Notes under the pieces: model-generated
Database searches by the model: none
What the model saw: only the letters and a program-made list of their open reading frames with translations
Told to the model about the DNA's origin: nothing
Shown: piece after piece, positions 1 to 8,844 of the stretch
How positions within the stretch are numbered: position 1 is the first letter of the stretch
Layout: the number at the start of each line of letters is the position of its first letter
Made by a program: the position numbers and the translations under genes
Assembly (NCBI GenBank): GCA_002280855.1
Contig: NCEU01000003.1
Span: forward strand, 310,001-374,000
Origin: Sphingomonadales bacterium 32-65-25
GTDB lineage: Bacteria; Pseudomonadota; Alphaproteobacteria; Sphingomonadales; Sphingomonadaceae
DNA length: 64,000 nt
Direction of reading: 5' to 3'

Positions 1-863
1 AGGCCAGCGTGGTGCACGCCATTGCCAGCCCTTATCGCGAGCGCAGTCATTTCGATGCGCAGAACATCCTCGAAACCGGTGGCAACGCCGCCTATGCGCT
101 GAAGGATGGCTGGCTCAACCGGCTGTTGCCACTGCTGCCAGCGGCCCCGCCGCCGGTGGCCATTGCCGCCACCCTGCCCGCGCTGTTGCGCGGGACCGCG
201 CCCACAACCAGCTTTGCCCCCAGCCGCTTGCCCGATGCCAGCGCCAGCCTGAAAGCCCGCGTTGCCGCGCTGTATGAGAATGACGCGTTGCTGCACCGGC
301 TGTGGAGCGAGGCGATGGCGACGGAAGTGATGGCTGGCAGCAGCGATGGCGGCGCCGGCAATCCGCAAGGCCTCGCCGCCAGCGCCGCGCGTCTGCTCGC
401 CGATCCGGCGGGCCCACGCATTGCCGTGCTTGATCTGGGCGGGTGGGACACGCACGCCGGCCAGGCGCTGCGGCTGGCCAACCAGCTGCGCCAATTGGAT
501 GGCGTGATCACCACGCTCAAAACCGGCCTCGGCCCGGCCTGGGCCAACACGCTGGTGATCGCCGCCACCGAATTCGGCCGCACCGTCGCCACCAACGGCA
601 CCGGCGGCACCGATCATGGCACGGCAAGCGCGGCGCTGCTGGCTGGCGGCCGGCTGAAGGGCGGCCCCGCCGCCGGCCGCGTGCTGGGTGACTGGCCGGG
701 CTTGAGCACTCTTTACGAAGGCCGCGATCTGCTGCCAACGACCAGCCTCAACAGCCTTTTTGCCGGTGCCGCCGCCGGGCTGTTCGGACTTGATCCGGCA
801 CTGGTCAGCCGCCGCGTGTTCAGCGCCGCGCCAGCAGCGCCGTTGGCCATCGTCAGGGCGTAA
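1..863 (+). CDS. DUF1501 family protein, 5' end cut by the window
   Basis: This is the C-terminal part of a DUF1501 (sulfatase/alkaline-phosphatase-like) protein. The frame is open to the left edge, so the true start lies outside the window. About 285 codons are visible; family members are usually around 400 residues. Diagnostic features are the GGWDTH motif near the middle and the later segment TEFGRTVATNG followed by TDHG, which are conserved metal-site regions in this family. Family members are often Tat-exported and paired with DUF1800 proteins, but that neighbour would be upstream and is not visible. The function is not known in detail. The stop overlaps the 3' end of the convergent hydrolase gene by 11 bp. 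Confidence 0.85.
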   Translation, partial: ASVVHAIASPYRERSHFDAQNILETGGNAAYALKDGWLNRLLPLLPAAPPPVAIAATLPALLRGTAPTTSFAPSRLPDASASLKARVAALYENDALLHRLWSEAMATEVMAGSSDGGAGNPQGLAASAARLLADPAGPRIAVLDLGGWDTHAGQALRLANQLRQLDGVITTLKTGLGPAWANTLVIAATEFGRTVATNGTGGTDHGTASAALLAGGRLKGGPAAGRVLGDWPGLSTLYEGRDLLPTTSLNSLFAGAAAGLFGLDPALVSRRVFSAAPAAPLAIVRA

Positions 864-1716
864 GGGTCTTCAGCAGGAAATTGCTGCTATCCGTCAGCGC
901 ATTGGCCTTGCCACGAAATGGCTTAGACAAGGCGAGCAATATGCCGATGTGGCCAACGCCAGGATAAAGCCGCACCTCGGCCCGGCCACCCAGATCGGTC
1001 ACCGCATTGGCCAGCCGCAGGCTGTTGCGCGGCAGCACCGTCGTATCGGCATCACCGTGCAGGAGCAGCAAGGGCGGCGCATCCAGCCTTGCAAAATGGA
1101 TCGGCTGCGTCTGCAGCAGATCGCCCGCATTGCCCATTGCAGCATCCGCCGCGCCGCCCGCCACGAAGGGCAGGAAATCCGCCGGCCCGGCCAGGCTGAC
1201 CGCCGCCTTGATGCCATCCGCCACACCCCAGCGCCGATCCAGCGCCAGCAACAGCGCGATATGCGCACCCGCCGAATGGCCCATCACCGCCACTTGGCCT
1301 GGATCACCACCATGTTTGGCGATATTGGCCGCCACCCACTTCAACGCCGCAGCACCATCTTCCACAAAGGTCGGCCAGCGCACCTGTGGCACCAGCCGAT
1401 AATCCGGCAGCACGACCACGAAACCGCGCGCCGCCAGCGCCTTTGCCGCAAAGCCATAGCCATCGCGGCCGCCGCTGTTCCAGCTGCCACCATAGAAGAA
1501 CACGACCACCGGCAGTTTGCCGGTCGCACCCTTGGGCGCCCATATTTCCAGCGTCTGCCGGGGATCAGACCCGAAGGCGGCACCATCCACCAACTGCTTC
1601 ACCCCGCCATCACCGGGGGTGAGATTGTTGATCCCGTTCAGGGCCCCCAGCCGCGAACAGGCGGCGACGAGCGGGGAAAGGGCAGCGACAGTGAGGAGCG
1701 AACGGCGGGACATCAT
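853..1716 (-). CDS. alpha/beta-hydrolase lipoprotein (carboxylesterase/BD-FAE-like)
   Basis: Predicted alpha/beta-hydrolase esterase of 287 residues. The start at MMSRRSLL was chosen because it gives a Tat/Sec-like signal peptide with a lipobox (VAAC, Cys20), so a lipid-anchored periplasmic enzyme is likely. The longer reading frame upstream runs through a repeat-rich intergenic region and is not credible. Oxyanion-hole region FFYGGSW lies at about 73-79, nucleophile Ser148 in GHSAG, acid Asp224 in the GDAD segment, and His256 in GVGH. The YGG in place of the usual HGG is a mild deviation. This arrangement is typical of the BD-FAE/hormone-sensitive lipase-like group; the natural ester is unknown. 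It is transcribed toward the DUF1501 gene. Confidence 0.85.
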   Translation of the reverse strand: MMSRRSLLTVAALSPLVAACSRLGALNGINNLTPGDGGVKQLVDGAAFGSDPRQTLEIWAPKGATGKLPVVVFFYGGSWNSGGRDGYGFAAKALAARGFVVVLPDYRLVPQVRWPTFVEDGAAALKWVAANIAKHGGDPGQVAVMGHSAGAHIALLLALDRRWGVADGIKAAVSLAGPADFLPFVAGGAADAAMGNAGDLLQTQPIHFARLDAPPLLLLHGDADTTVLPRNSLRLANAVTDLGGRAEVRLYPGVGHIGILLALSKPFRGKANALTDSSNFLLKTLTP

Positions 1717-1751
1717 GCCGGCGCGATAAGGGGTTGAAGGAGAAAAGGAAA

Positions 1752-1793
1752 GCCTCCGCCCCGGATCACGTCCGGGGTGACGTGGGGAGGGAC
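1752..1793. repeat. palindromic intergenic repeat, copy 1
   Basis: A 42-nt element centred on the palindrome CCCCGGA-N5-TCCGGGG (1759-1777). A second copy at 49816-49857 matches 39 of 42 positions. The arrangement resembles the short palindromic repeats scattered between genes in many alphaproteobacteria. It lies in the 258-bp gap between the hydrolase and the molybdenum hydroxylase operon. It could act as an mRNA-end stabiliser or terminator-like structure, but that is inference. Confidence 0.7.
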
Positions 1794-1797
1794 TCGT

Positions 1798-1887
1798 CCC
1801 TGCACCCGTTCGTTGGGCTGGGCTCGCATGTGCCAGCATGAAGAGCGCTCTTGAAAGCGGGCCGGCTTAAATCGAACGGGTGCAGGG
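1798..1887. repeat. 15-bp inverted repeat with nested hairpins
   Basis: The 15-mer at 1798-1812 is repeated as its exact reverse complement at 1873-1887, 60 bp apart. Each arm adjoins a smaller hairpin: AGGGA-CTCG-TCCCT at 1788-1801 and AGGGTC-TGC-GACCCT at 1884-1898. The structure sits directly after repeat copy 1, so this gap holds a composite of palindromes. It may be a degenerate non-autonomous mobile repeat. It could also form a long stem upstream of the molybdenum hydroxylase operon. Confidence 0.65.
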
Positions 1888-1974
1888 TCTGCGACCCTGC
1901 CCGCCGGAGGCCACTTCTTCCCCTTCCCTTTCGTTCCCGCTATGCTGATACTCACGCATAGGGGAGTCCGCATC

Positions 1975-2420
<446 letters not shown>

Positions 2421-2424
<4 letters not shown>

Positions 2425-4652
2425 AGGCCTCCCGCCGCGACATACTGAAGGCCGGCGTGCTGGCCGGCGGCGGGCTGTCGCTGGGCCTGCAATTCGCCGG
2501 CGGTGCCAAGGCCAGCGTGCCCGGCGCGCTGTCGGCATTCGTGATCATCGATCCCACTGGCAGCATCCGCATCACCGCGCACCAGCCGGAAATCGGCCAA
2601 GGCGTGCGCACCAGTTTCCCGATGATGATCGCCGAAGAGCTCGACGTTGATTGGGCGCAGGTGACCGTGGTGCCGGCGCCAGGCAACCGCCAGGTTTATG
2701 GCGTGCAGCTGGCCGGTGGTTCGTCGGCCACGCCAACCCAGTTCGAGCGCATGCGCCGGCTGGGCGCGGGCGCGCGCGCCATGCTGGTGCAGGCCGCCGC
2801 CAACGCCTGGGGCGTGCCGGCAGGCGAGATCACTACCGGCAGCGCCATGCTGCATCACAAGGCCAGTGGGCGCAGCGCACGTTATGCCGACATGGCCGAG
2901 GCCGCAGCCAGCATCGCGCCGCCCAAGCCGGAAAGCCTGACCCTGAAGGACCCGGCGCAGTTCCGCATATTGGGCACGCGCATCGGCGGCGTGGACAATC
3001 GCGCGCTGGTGACGGGCAAGCCGTTGTTCGGCATCGATACCCGCCTGCCCGGCATGGTCTATGCCGCCTTCGCCAAATCGCCGGTGTTCGGCGGCAAACT
3101 GAAGAGCGCCAACCGTGCCGCCGCGCTGGCAGTGCCCGGCGTGAAGGGCCTGATCAACGTGGCCGAGCGCCGCGATCTGAAAACGCAGATCGATGTGGGC
3201 CTGCCCGGCATCGAAGTGCTGCCTGAAGGCATTGCCGTGCTGGCGACCAGCACCTGGGCGGCGCTGAAGGGCTGCGATGCGCTGGCCTGCGTGTGGGAGG
3301 GTGGCGATGCGGCGTTCCAGTCGACCGCCGCGTGGGAAGCGGCCGCCGCCAAGGCCTTCAAAGAAGGTCCGCAGAAGCCCGGCTACATGAACCACGGCAA
3401 TGCGCCCGCCAAGATGGCGACGGCGGCAAAGAAGGTGACGGCGGATTACAGCTATCCCTTCCTGGCGCATGCGGCGCTGGAGCCGATCAACGCCACCGCC
3501 CATGTGAAGGGCGACAAGGCGGAGCTGTGGCTTTCGACGCAGACGCCGGAAGACGCGCGCCGCATGGTGGCGCTGGCGCTGGGCCTGAAGGTGGAGGATG
3601 TCACCATCCACCTGATGCGATCGGGTGGCGGTTTCGGCCGGCGCCTGATGAATGATTTCGCGGTAGAAGCCGCGGTGATCGCCAAGGCCGCCGGTGTGCC
3701 GGTGAAGCTGCAGTGGGACCGCGCACAGGATTTCGCCCACGACTGGCTCCGCCCCGGTGGCTGGCACAAGCTGGAAGCCGGGCTGGACGAGAAAGGCGAC
3801 ATCATCGCTTGGCACGATCATTTCGTCAGCTTTGGCGCTGATGGTGCGCTGAACCCCACCGCCGTGATCGATGGCTCGCTGTTTCCGTCGGGCGTGATCA
3901 AGGATTTCCGCGCCGATGTGACGGTGCTGCCGATCGCCTCCACGCTGGGCTGGCTGCGCGCGCCGATCAACAATGCCTTTGCCTTCGTCACCCAGGGCTT
4001 CATCGACGATTGCGCGATTGCCGCCGGGCGTGACCCGCTGGAGTATCGTCGTGGCGTGCTGGGAAGCCCACGCGCCATTCCGATCGCCGAGGAGTTCAGC
4101 GGCGAAACCGGCGAGGCGATGAAGGGCACGCCCTACAATACCGGGCGCATGCGCGGCGTGTTGGACAAGGCGGCTGCAATGGCCGGCTGGGGGCGCAAGC
4201 TGCCATCGCGTCGCGGTTTGGGCATCGCCTTCCACTTCAGCCACTTGGGCTATTTCGCCAATGTGGTGGAAGCCAGCGTGGCCAATGATGGCGCAGTGAA
4301 GGTGCATCACGTGTGGGTGGCGGCTGATATCGGCAAGCACATCGTCAACCTGTCGGGCGCCGAGAACCAGGTGCAGGGCAGCGTGATCGACGCGCTGGGT
4401 GCGGCGCTGGGCCAGAAGATCACCTTTGCCGATGGTGCGGTGGAGCAGAAGAATTACGGCGATTTCCACCTCGCCCGCATGGACATTGCGCCGGCCGTGG
4501 ATGTCGCTTTCCTCTCGACCGATTATCCGACCACGGGTTTGGGCGAGCCGGCCTATCCCAGCCTCGCACCGGCGCTGGCCGGCGCGATCTATCAGGCGAC
4601 GGGCAAGCGCCTGCGCACCCTGCCGCTCGACACCAGCCAACTCACCGCGTGA
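2421..4652 (+). CDS. iorB: molybdopterin-binding large subunit, first copy (isoquinoline 1-oxidoreductase beta-like)
   Basis: Catalytic molybdenum-cofactor subunit of the xanthine dehydrogenase superfamily, 743 residues. The N-terminus SRRDILKAGVLAGGG is a Tat signal, so the folded holoenzyme is probably exported to the periplasm. Family hallmarks include the GQGVRTS segment, GGGFGRR near the middle, and GLGEPAYP near the C-terminus, whose Glu is the expected catalytic base. The start overlaps the small-subunit stop as ATGA. The substrate (N-heterocycle or aldehyde) cannot be deduced from sequence alone. It is followed after 7 bp by a collinear paralogue. Confidence 0.9.
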
Positions 4653-4659
4653 GGCCACT

Positions 4660-6822
4660 ATGAACATCCAGCTCAGCCGCCGCAATTTCCTGTTTGCCAG
4701 CGCGGCGGTGGGCGGCGGCCTTTATCTGGGCCTGTCGCCGGAGCGAGCCGATGCGGCAGAAGCCGGTCAGCTGAATGCCTGGGTGGTGATACCGGCCACA
4801 GGTCGCATCCGGATCATGGCCAGCAATCCGGAAGTGGGCCAGGGCATCCGCACCAGCCTGCCGATGGTGATCTGCGAAGAGCTGGACGCCGATTGGGCCG
4901 CCGTGGAGATCGTGCCAACGCTGGCCGACGCCAAGATCTATGGCCGGCAGGTGGCCGGCGGATCGCAGGCGATGCCGACGCAATATGAGCCGATGCGCCG
5001 GGTGGGCGCCGGCGCGCGGACGATGATCTTGGCAGCAGCAGCCGCCGCGTGGAATGTGCCGGTGGCAGAGTTGAGCACGGACAAGGGCCACGTCATCCAC
5101 GGCACCAAGCGCGCGCCCTATGGCCAGTTCGCGGCTGCTGCTGCCGCGTTGCCAGCGCCCGACATGGCGAGCGTTGCCGTGAAGGACCCCAAGACCTTCC
5201 GTCTGATCGGCAGTTTCCAGCCCGGCGTGAACAACCGCGCCATCGTGGCCGGCAGCCAAGATTACGGCATTGATGCCGTGGTGCCCGGCATGATCCACGC
5301 CGCCTTCCACAAATCCGGCGTGCAGGGCGCCAAGGTGAAATCGGCCAATCTGGCGGCCATCAAGGCGATGGGCGGCGTGAAGGACGCCTTCATCGTGGCC
5401 GGCACCGAGGAATATGAAGGCCTCGCCAGCGGTGTCGCCATCTTGGCCGACACCACCTGGCATGCCGAGCGCGCCCGCGCGGCGCTGAAAGTGGAATGGA
5501 GCGACAGCCCCGCCGCCTTCCAGTCCACCGCCACTTGGGCCAAGTTGGCAGCGGAAGCCAAGGGCAAGCCGGCCGTCATGCCGATCCACGCCACGGGTGA
5601 TGTGAGCGCGGCGATGGCCAAGGCCACCAAGCGCGTGGCGGCGGACTATGCCTATCCCTTCATCCCGCACGTGCCGATGGAGCCGATCAACTGCACGGCC
5701 CGCGTTGATGGCGACAAGGTTGAAATCTGGGCACCGACGCAGAATCCGGAGCCGGGCCGCGCTGCCGTGGCGAAGCTGCTGGGCGTGCCGCCAGAGAACG
5801 TCACCATCCACATGATGCGCGTTGGCGGTGGGTTCGGCCGGCGGCTGCAGAATGATTATATGGTGGAAGCGGCCGCCATCGCCAAGCAGGCCGGCCGGCC
5901 GGTGAAGCTGACCTGGACGCGCGAGGACGACATCACCCAGGATTTCCTGCGCCCCGGCGGCTGGCATTATCTCGAAGCCGGGCTGGACGCGCAGGGCCGC
6001 TGCATCGCGTGGGACAACCACTTCATCAGCTATGGCCGCGATGGCAAGTTCGCCCGCGCCGCTGGCATAGGGCCCACCGATTTCCCCGCCGGCATTATCG
6101 AGGATTTCCGGCTGGGCGCCACCGTGCTGCCGCTGATCCACACCACCGGATTCCTGCGCGCGCCGTCAAACAACGCCTTCGGCTTTGTCACCCAGTGCTT
6201 CATCGATGAACTGGCGCATGCTGCCGGCAAGGATCAGGTGCAGTTCCGCCGCGATTTCCTGGGCGCTCCCCGAATCATCGGCGATCCCAAGTCACGCGGG
6301 CCCTACAATACCGGCCGCATGCGGGCGGTGCTCGACAAGGCGGCCGCCATGGCCGGCTGGGGTCGCAAATTGCCCAAACGCACCGGGCTGGGCGTTGCCT
6401 TCCACTTCAGCCATCTGGGCTATTTCGCCAATGTGATCGAAGCCAGTGTGGCGGCAGACGGCACGGTGAAGGTGCACAAGGTTTGGGTGGCTGGCGATAT
6501 CGGCCGCCAGATCGTCAATCCGGCCGGCGCGCTCAATCAGGTGCAGGGCAGCATCCTCGATGCGCTGGGCGCGTGCATGGGCCACGAAATCACCTTTGCC
6601 GATGGCGCCATCGAACAGCGCAATTTCGGCGACGTGCCGATGTTGCGCAACGAACAGATCCCGCCGATCGAAGTTGCCTTCCTTACCCCGGATTATCCGG
6701 TTACGGGACTGGGCGAGCCGGCCTATCCGGCGGTCGCGCCGGCGCTGGCCAATGCGATCTTTGCAGCAACCGGCGTGCGCCTGCGCAAATTGCCGCTGGA
6801 TGTCAGCCAGTTGAAGGCCTGA
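4660..6822 (+). CDS. molybdopterin-binding large subunit, second copy (tandem paralogue)
   Basis: A second complete large subunit, 720 residues, collinear with the one just upstream along its whole length. By eye, a large fraction of aligned positions are identical. It has its own Tat-like N-terminus (SRRNFLFASAAVGGG) and keeps GQGIRTS, GGGFGRR and GLGEPAYP with the presumed catalytic Glu, so it does not look like a decayed duplicate. It shares the single 2Fe-2S subunit gene with its twin. It may form an alternative enzyme with a different substrate range or a heteromeric complex. Start at 4660, 7 bp after the preceding stop. Confidence 0.9.
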   Translation: MNIQLSRRNFLFASAAVGGGLYLGLSPERADAAEAGQLNAWVVIPATGRIRIMASNPEVGQGIRTSLPMVICEELDADWAAVEIVPTLADAKIYGRQVAGGSQAMPTQYEPMRRVGAGARTMILAAAAAAWNVPVAELSTDKGHVIHGTKRAPYGQFAAAAAALPAPDMASVAVKDPKTFRLIGSFQPGVNNRAIVAGSQDYGIDAVVPGMIHAAFHKSGVQGAKVKSANLAAIKAMGGVKDAFIVAGTEEYEGLASGVAILADTTWHAERARAALKVEWSDSPAAFQSTATWAKLAAEAKGKPAVMPIHATGDVSAAMAKATKRVAADYAYPFIPHVPMEPINCTARVDGDKVEIWAPTQNPEPGRAAVAKLLGVPPENVTIHMMRVGGGFGRRLQNDYMVEAAAIAKQAGRPVKLTWTREDDITQDFLRPGGWHYLEAGLDAQGRCIAWDNHFISYGRDGKFARAAGIGPTDFPAGIIEDFRLGATVLPLIHTTGFLRAPSNNAFGFVTQCFIDELAHAAGKDQVQFRRDFLGAPRIIGDPKSRGPYNTGRMRAVLDKAAAMAGWGRKLPKRTGLGVAFHFSHLGYFANVIEASVAADGTVKVHKVWVAGDIGRQIVNPAGALNQVQGSILDALGACMGHEITFADGAIEQRNFGDVPMLRNEQIPPIEVAFLTPDYPVTGLGEPAYPAVAPALANAIFAATGVRLRKLPLDVSQLKA

Positions 6823-6863
6823 GTCGTCACATTCTGGTCATGATGGATGGGCAAGCGGCAGTG

Positions 6864-7526
6864 ATGCACCGTCTTGCCCTTCCCCTTCTGCTCCTCGCTG
6901 CCCCTGCCACCGCGCAGGATCTGCAAAGCTGGAACACGCTACTGGCCCAAGGCCCGGTGGACGGCAAATTGCTGCTGTGGGCCGAACTGCAGCCGCGCTT
7001 CACCAGCGATGTCGGCCGCTTGGGCCAATTCATCGCGCGCGGCGCGCTGGGCGTGCGGCTGAAGAACGACATCGATCTGCACGCCGGCTATCATTATCAG
7101 CACAACAACCCGGCGCCGGGCGTTTCCAGCGACGAACATCGGTTCTGGCAGCAGGTGATGGGACCGGTGCTGCGGCGCGAGAACGGCTTTGCGCTGATCA
7201 CCCGCTGGCGGCTGGAACAGCGCACCTTTGAAGGCGCAAAGGACACCGGCTGGCGGCTGCGCATGTTGTGGCGGGCGCAGCAACCGCTAAACGGCAAGGG
7301 CAGCGCCGGGCCGCTGGTCTGGGCCGAAACCTTCGTGGCTTTCAACGGCACCGATTGGGGCGCACGCAGCGGGTTCGATCAACAGCGCGTGTTTGTCGGC
7401 TGGCTGCAACCCTTGGGCAAACGACTGAATTTCGAAGCCGGCTACATGCACCAGCATATCAATCGGCCCGGGCCCAACGCTGGCAACCATGTGCTCAACC
7501 TCACGCTCAACCGCCGGCTCGGTTGA
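6864..7526 (+). CDS. DUF2490 family secreted/outer-membrane protein
   Basis: A 220-residue protein with a signal peptide (MHRLALPLLLLAAPATAQ) and the DUF2490 pattern: alternating hydrophobic beta strands with WNTLLAQG near the mature N-terminus, repeated aromatic/Arg strands, and a C-terminal NHVLNLTLNRRLG strand. DUF2490 proteins are predicted outer-membrane beta-barrels of unknown role. The start at 6864 places the signal peptide correctly with GGATGGG upstream; in-frame ATGs at 6840 and 6843 are alternatives. It is 41 bp behind the second large subunit and may belong to that operon. Confidence 0.8.
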   Translation: MHRLALPLLLLAAPATAQDLQSWNTLLAQGPVDGKLLLWAELQPRFTSDVGRLGQFIARGALGVRLKNDIDLHAGYHYQHNNPAPGVSSDEHRFWQQVMGPVLRRENGFALITRWRLEQRTFEGAKDTGWRLRMLWRAQQPLNGKGSAGPLVWAETFVAFNGTDWGARSGFDQQRVFVGWLQPLGKRLNFEAGYMHQHINRPGPNAGNHVLNLTLNRRLG

Positions 7527-7534
7527 GCCGGCGG
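7511..7534. terminator. perfect 10-bp hairpin between convergent genes
   Basis: Arms CCGCCGGCTC (7511-7520) and GAGCCGGCGG (7525-7534) enclose a GGTT loop. The hairpin spans the DUF2490 stop codon and lies just before the stop of the convergent cytochrome gene. Position and strength suit a bidirectional terminator, although there is no long T-tract on either side. Confidence 0.55.
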
Positions 7535-7547
7535 CTGGCGCTGCGGG

Positions 7548-7913
7548 TTACTTCAACGTCTTCAGATACGCGATCACGTCCTTGCGCTTCTTGGCATCGG
7601 CGATGCCGGCAAAGGCCATCTTGGTCCCTTTCACATAGACCGCCGGCTTGGTGAGATAGGTATCGAGATTGGCCTCGGTCCAGCTGACGCCCTTGGCTTT
7701 CATGGCCGCCGAATAGCTGAAGCCGGCGACGCTGGCGGATTTGCGGCCCACCACGCCGGCCATTGATGGCCCAGTGCGGTTCTGGCCCTTCACCACGCTG
7801 TGGCAGGCCTTGCACTGCACGAAGGCCTTTTCACCGGCCTTGGCATCCTGCGCTGCCGCCGGGGCGGCCAGGGCCATTGCGGCCAGAGCGGTGGTGATGA
7901 TGTTCGTCTTCAT
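7548..7913 (-). CDS. class I c-type cytochrome
   Basis: A periplasmic monohaem cytochrome c of 121 residues. A signal peptide occupies residues 1-21 (ending AAAQ). The haem motif is CKACH (Cys34, Cys37, His38). The distal methionine ligand is probably Met99 in KGTKMAF, the classical arrangement of cytochrome c2/c552-type proteins. It faces the molybdenum hydroxylase operon and could be its electron acceptor, or could serve a cytochrome oxidase. This is inference from position only. The PCu(A)C gene lies 21 bp upstream on the same strand, so the two may be co-transcribed. Confidence 0.93.
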   Translation of the reverse strand: MKTNIITTALAAMALAAPAAAQDAKAGEKAFVQCKACHSVVKGQNRTGPSMAGVVGRKSASVAGFSYSAAMKAKGVSWTEANLDTYLTKPAVYVKGTKMAFAGIADAKKRKDVIAYLKTLK

Positions 7914-7934
7914 CGTGTTGTCTCCCTTGCTTGA

Positions 7935-8396
7935 TCAATGATGGTCATGCTGCGCACTGGCAGCTGTTTCGGCCTTGAACGCCACGTCTACCGGCCCGGC
8001 CTTTTCAAACATCAACCGCGCCTTGATCATCTGGCCCGGCTGCACCGCCGCCTTCAGCCCGATGAACATCACATGCAGGCCACCGGGGGCAAAGCTGACC
8101 ATGCCGCCCGCCGGAATCGGCACGCCGTCGGCCTGGGCTCGCATTTTCATGACGCCGCCCTCATTGAACGTGCCGTGGAGATCGGAACGATTGGATGCAG
8201 CGGTGCTGACAGACAGCAGCCGGTCTGCAGCCTTGCCCTTGTTGGTGATGGTCATGAAACCGGCGCCGGTTTTCGATACCGGGCTGGCCACGCGGATAAT
8301 GGGATGATCGACCAGCAGCGCGCCGGCCTTGTATTCATGCGCCAGCGATGGCGCGGACAGGCCCAGCAAAAGGCCCGCAATTGGAATCAACTTCAT
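7935..8396 (-). CDS. PCu(A)C copper chaperone
   Basis: Periplasmic copper(I) chaperone of the PCu(A)C (DUF461) family, 153 residues with an N-terminal signal peptide (MKLIPIAGLLLGLSAPSLAH). The Cu-binding His/Met pattern is visible: HGTFNEGGVMKMR, followed about 20 residues later by GGLHVMF. The C-terminal tail ends in HDHH, which may add metal binding. PCu(A)C proteins usually supply copper to the Cu-A site of cytochrome oxidase, often with a Sco protein; no sco gene is in this window. It neighbours a cytochrome c gene and a DUF2946-like gene on the same strand, a common copper/oxidase grouping. Confidence 0.9.
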   Translation of the reverse strand: MKLIPIAGLLLGLSAPSLAHEYKAGALLVDHPIIRVASPVSKTGAGFMTITNKGKAADRLLSVSTAASNRSDLHGTFNEGGVMKMRAQADGVPIPAGGMVSFAPGGLHVMFIGLKAAVQPGQMIKARLMFEKAGPVDVAFKAETAASAQHDHH

Positions 8397-8444
8397 GATG
8401 GTCTCCTGAAAACAGCATTGGCCGGGGGGAACCGGCTGCGGTGA

Positions 8445-8792
8445 TCAGGCGAACGGCGGCCCCTGGCCGGGCGGGCGAGCGCGGTGGTGGCGGGCCATCT
8501 GCCGAACGGGCGGCGAGGCCGGCACCGGCAAAAGTGGCATGGCCAGCGGCAGCAGCAACAGCGCCGCCGTGGCCAGCAAAGGCCCCAGCGCCAGCCCAAA
8601 GGCGCAGAGTTGATCGTCGGCCGGTGCGGGCGTGCCTGGATCGGCAGGCAACACGGCACCGCTGCACAGGGTGATGGCCATGCCGCCGTTTCCCGTTGCC
8701 ACCGGCATCCAGCCGGCCGGCAACAGCAGGCGCAGCGCCAACGCTGCCACGCAAATGGCGACAAAAATCAGACCGGACGAGCGGCGGTTCAT
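8445..8792 (-). CDS. DUF2946-like membrane protein
   Basis: A small protein of 115 residues starting MNRRSSGLIF, with an N-terminal membrane helix and a second hydrophobic segment (ALGPLLATAALLLLPLAMPL). Two cysteines sit in TLCSG and QLCAFGLALG, the pattern seen in DUF2946 proteins, which often lie near copper-handling and TonB genes. The function is unknown. The start at 8792 avoids running the frame into the neighbouring tolC-like gene. The gene overlaps nothing and probably shares a transcript with the PCu(A)C gene 48 bp downstream. Confidence 0.65.
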   Translation of the reverse strand: MNRRSSGLIFVAICVAALALRLLLPAGWMPVATGNGGMAITLCSGAVLPADPGTPAPADDQLCAFGLALGPLLATAALLLLPLAMPLLPVPASPPVRQMARHHRARPPGQGPPFA

Positions 8793-8844
8793 GGCCGCTC
8801 TGTGCCAGCGCCGTTGCAGTCGGGCAACTCCGCAATCACCCTGA

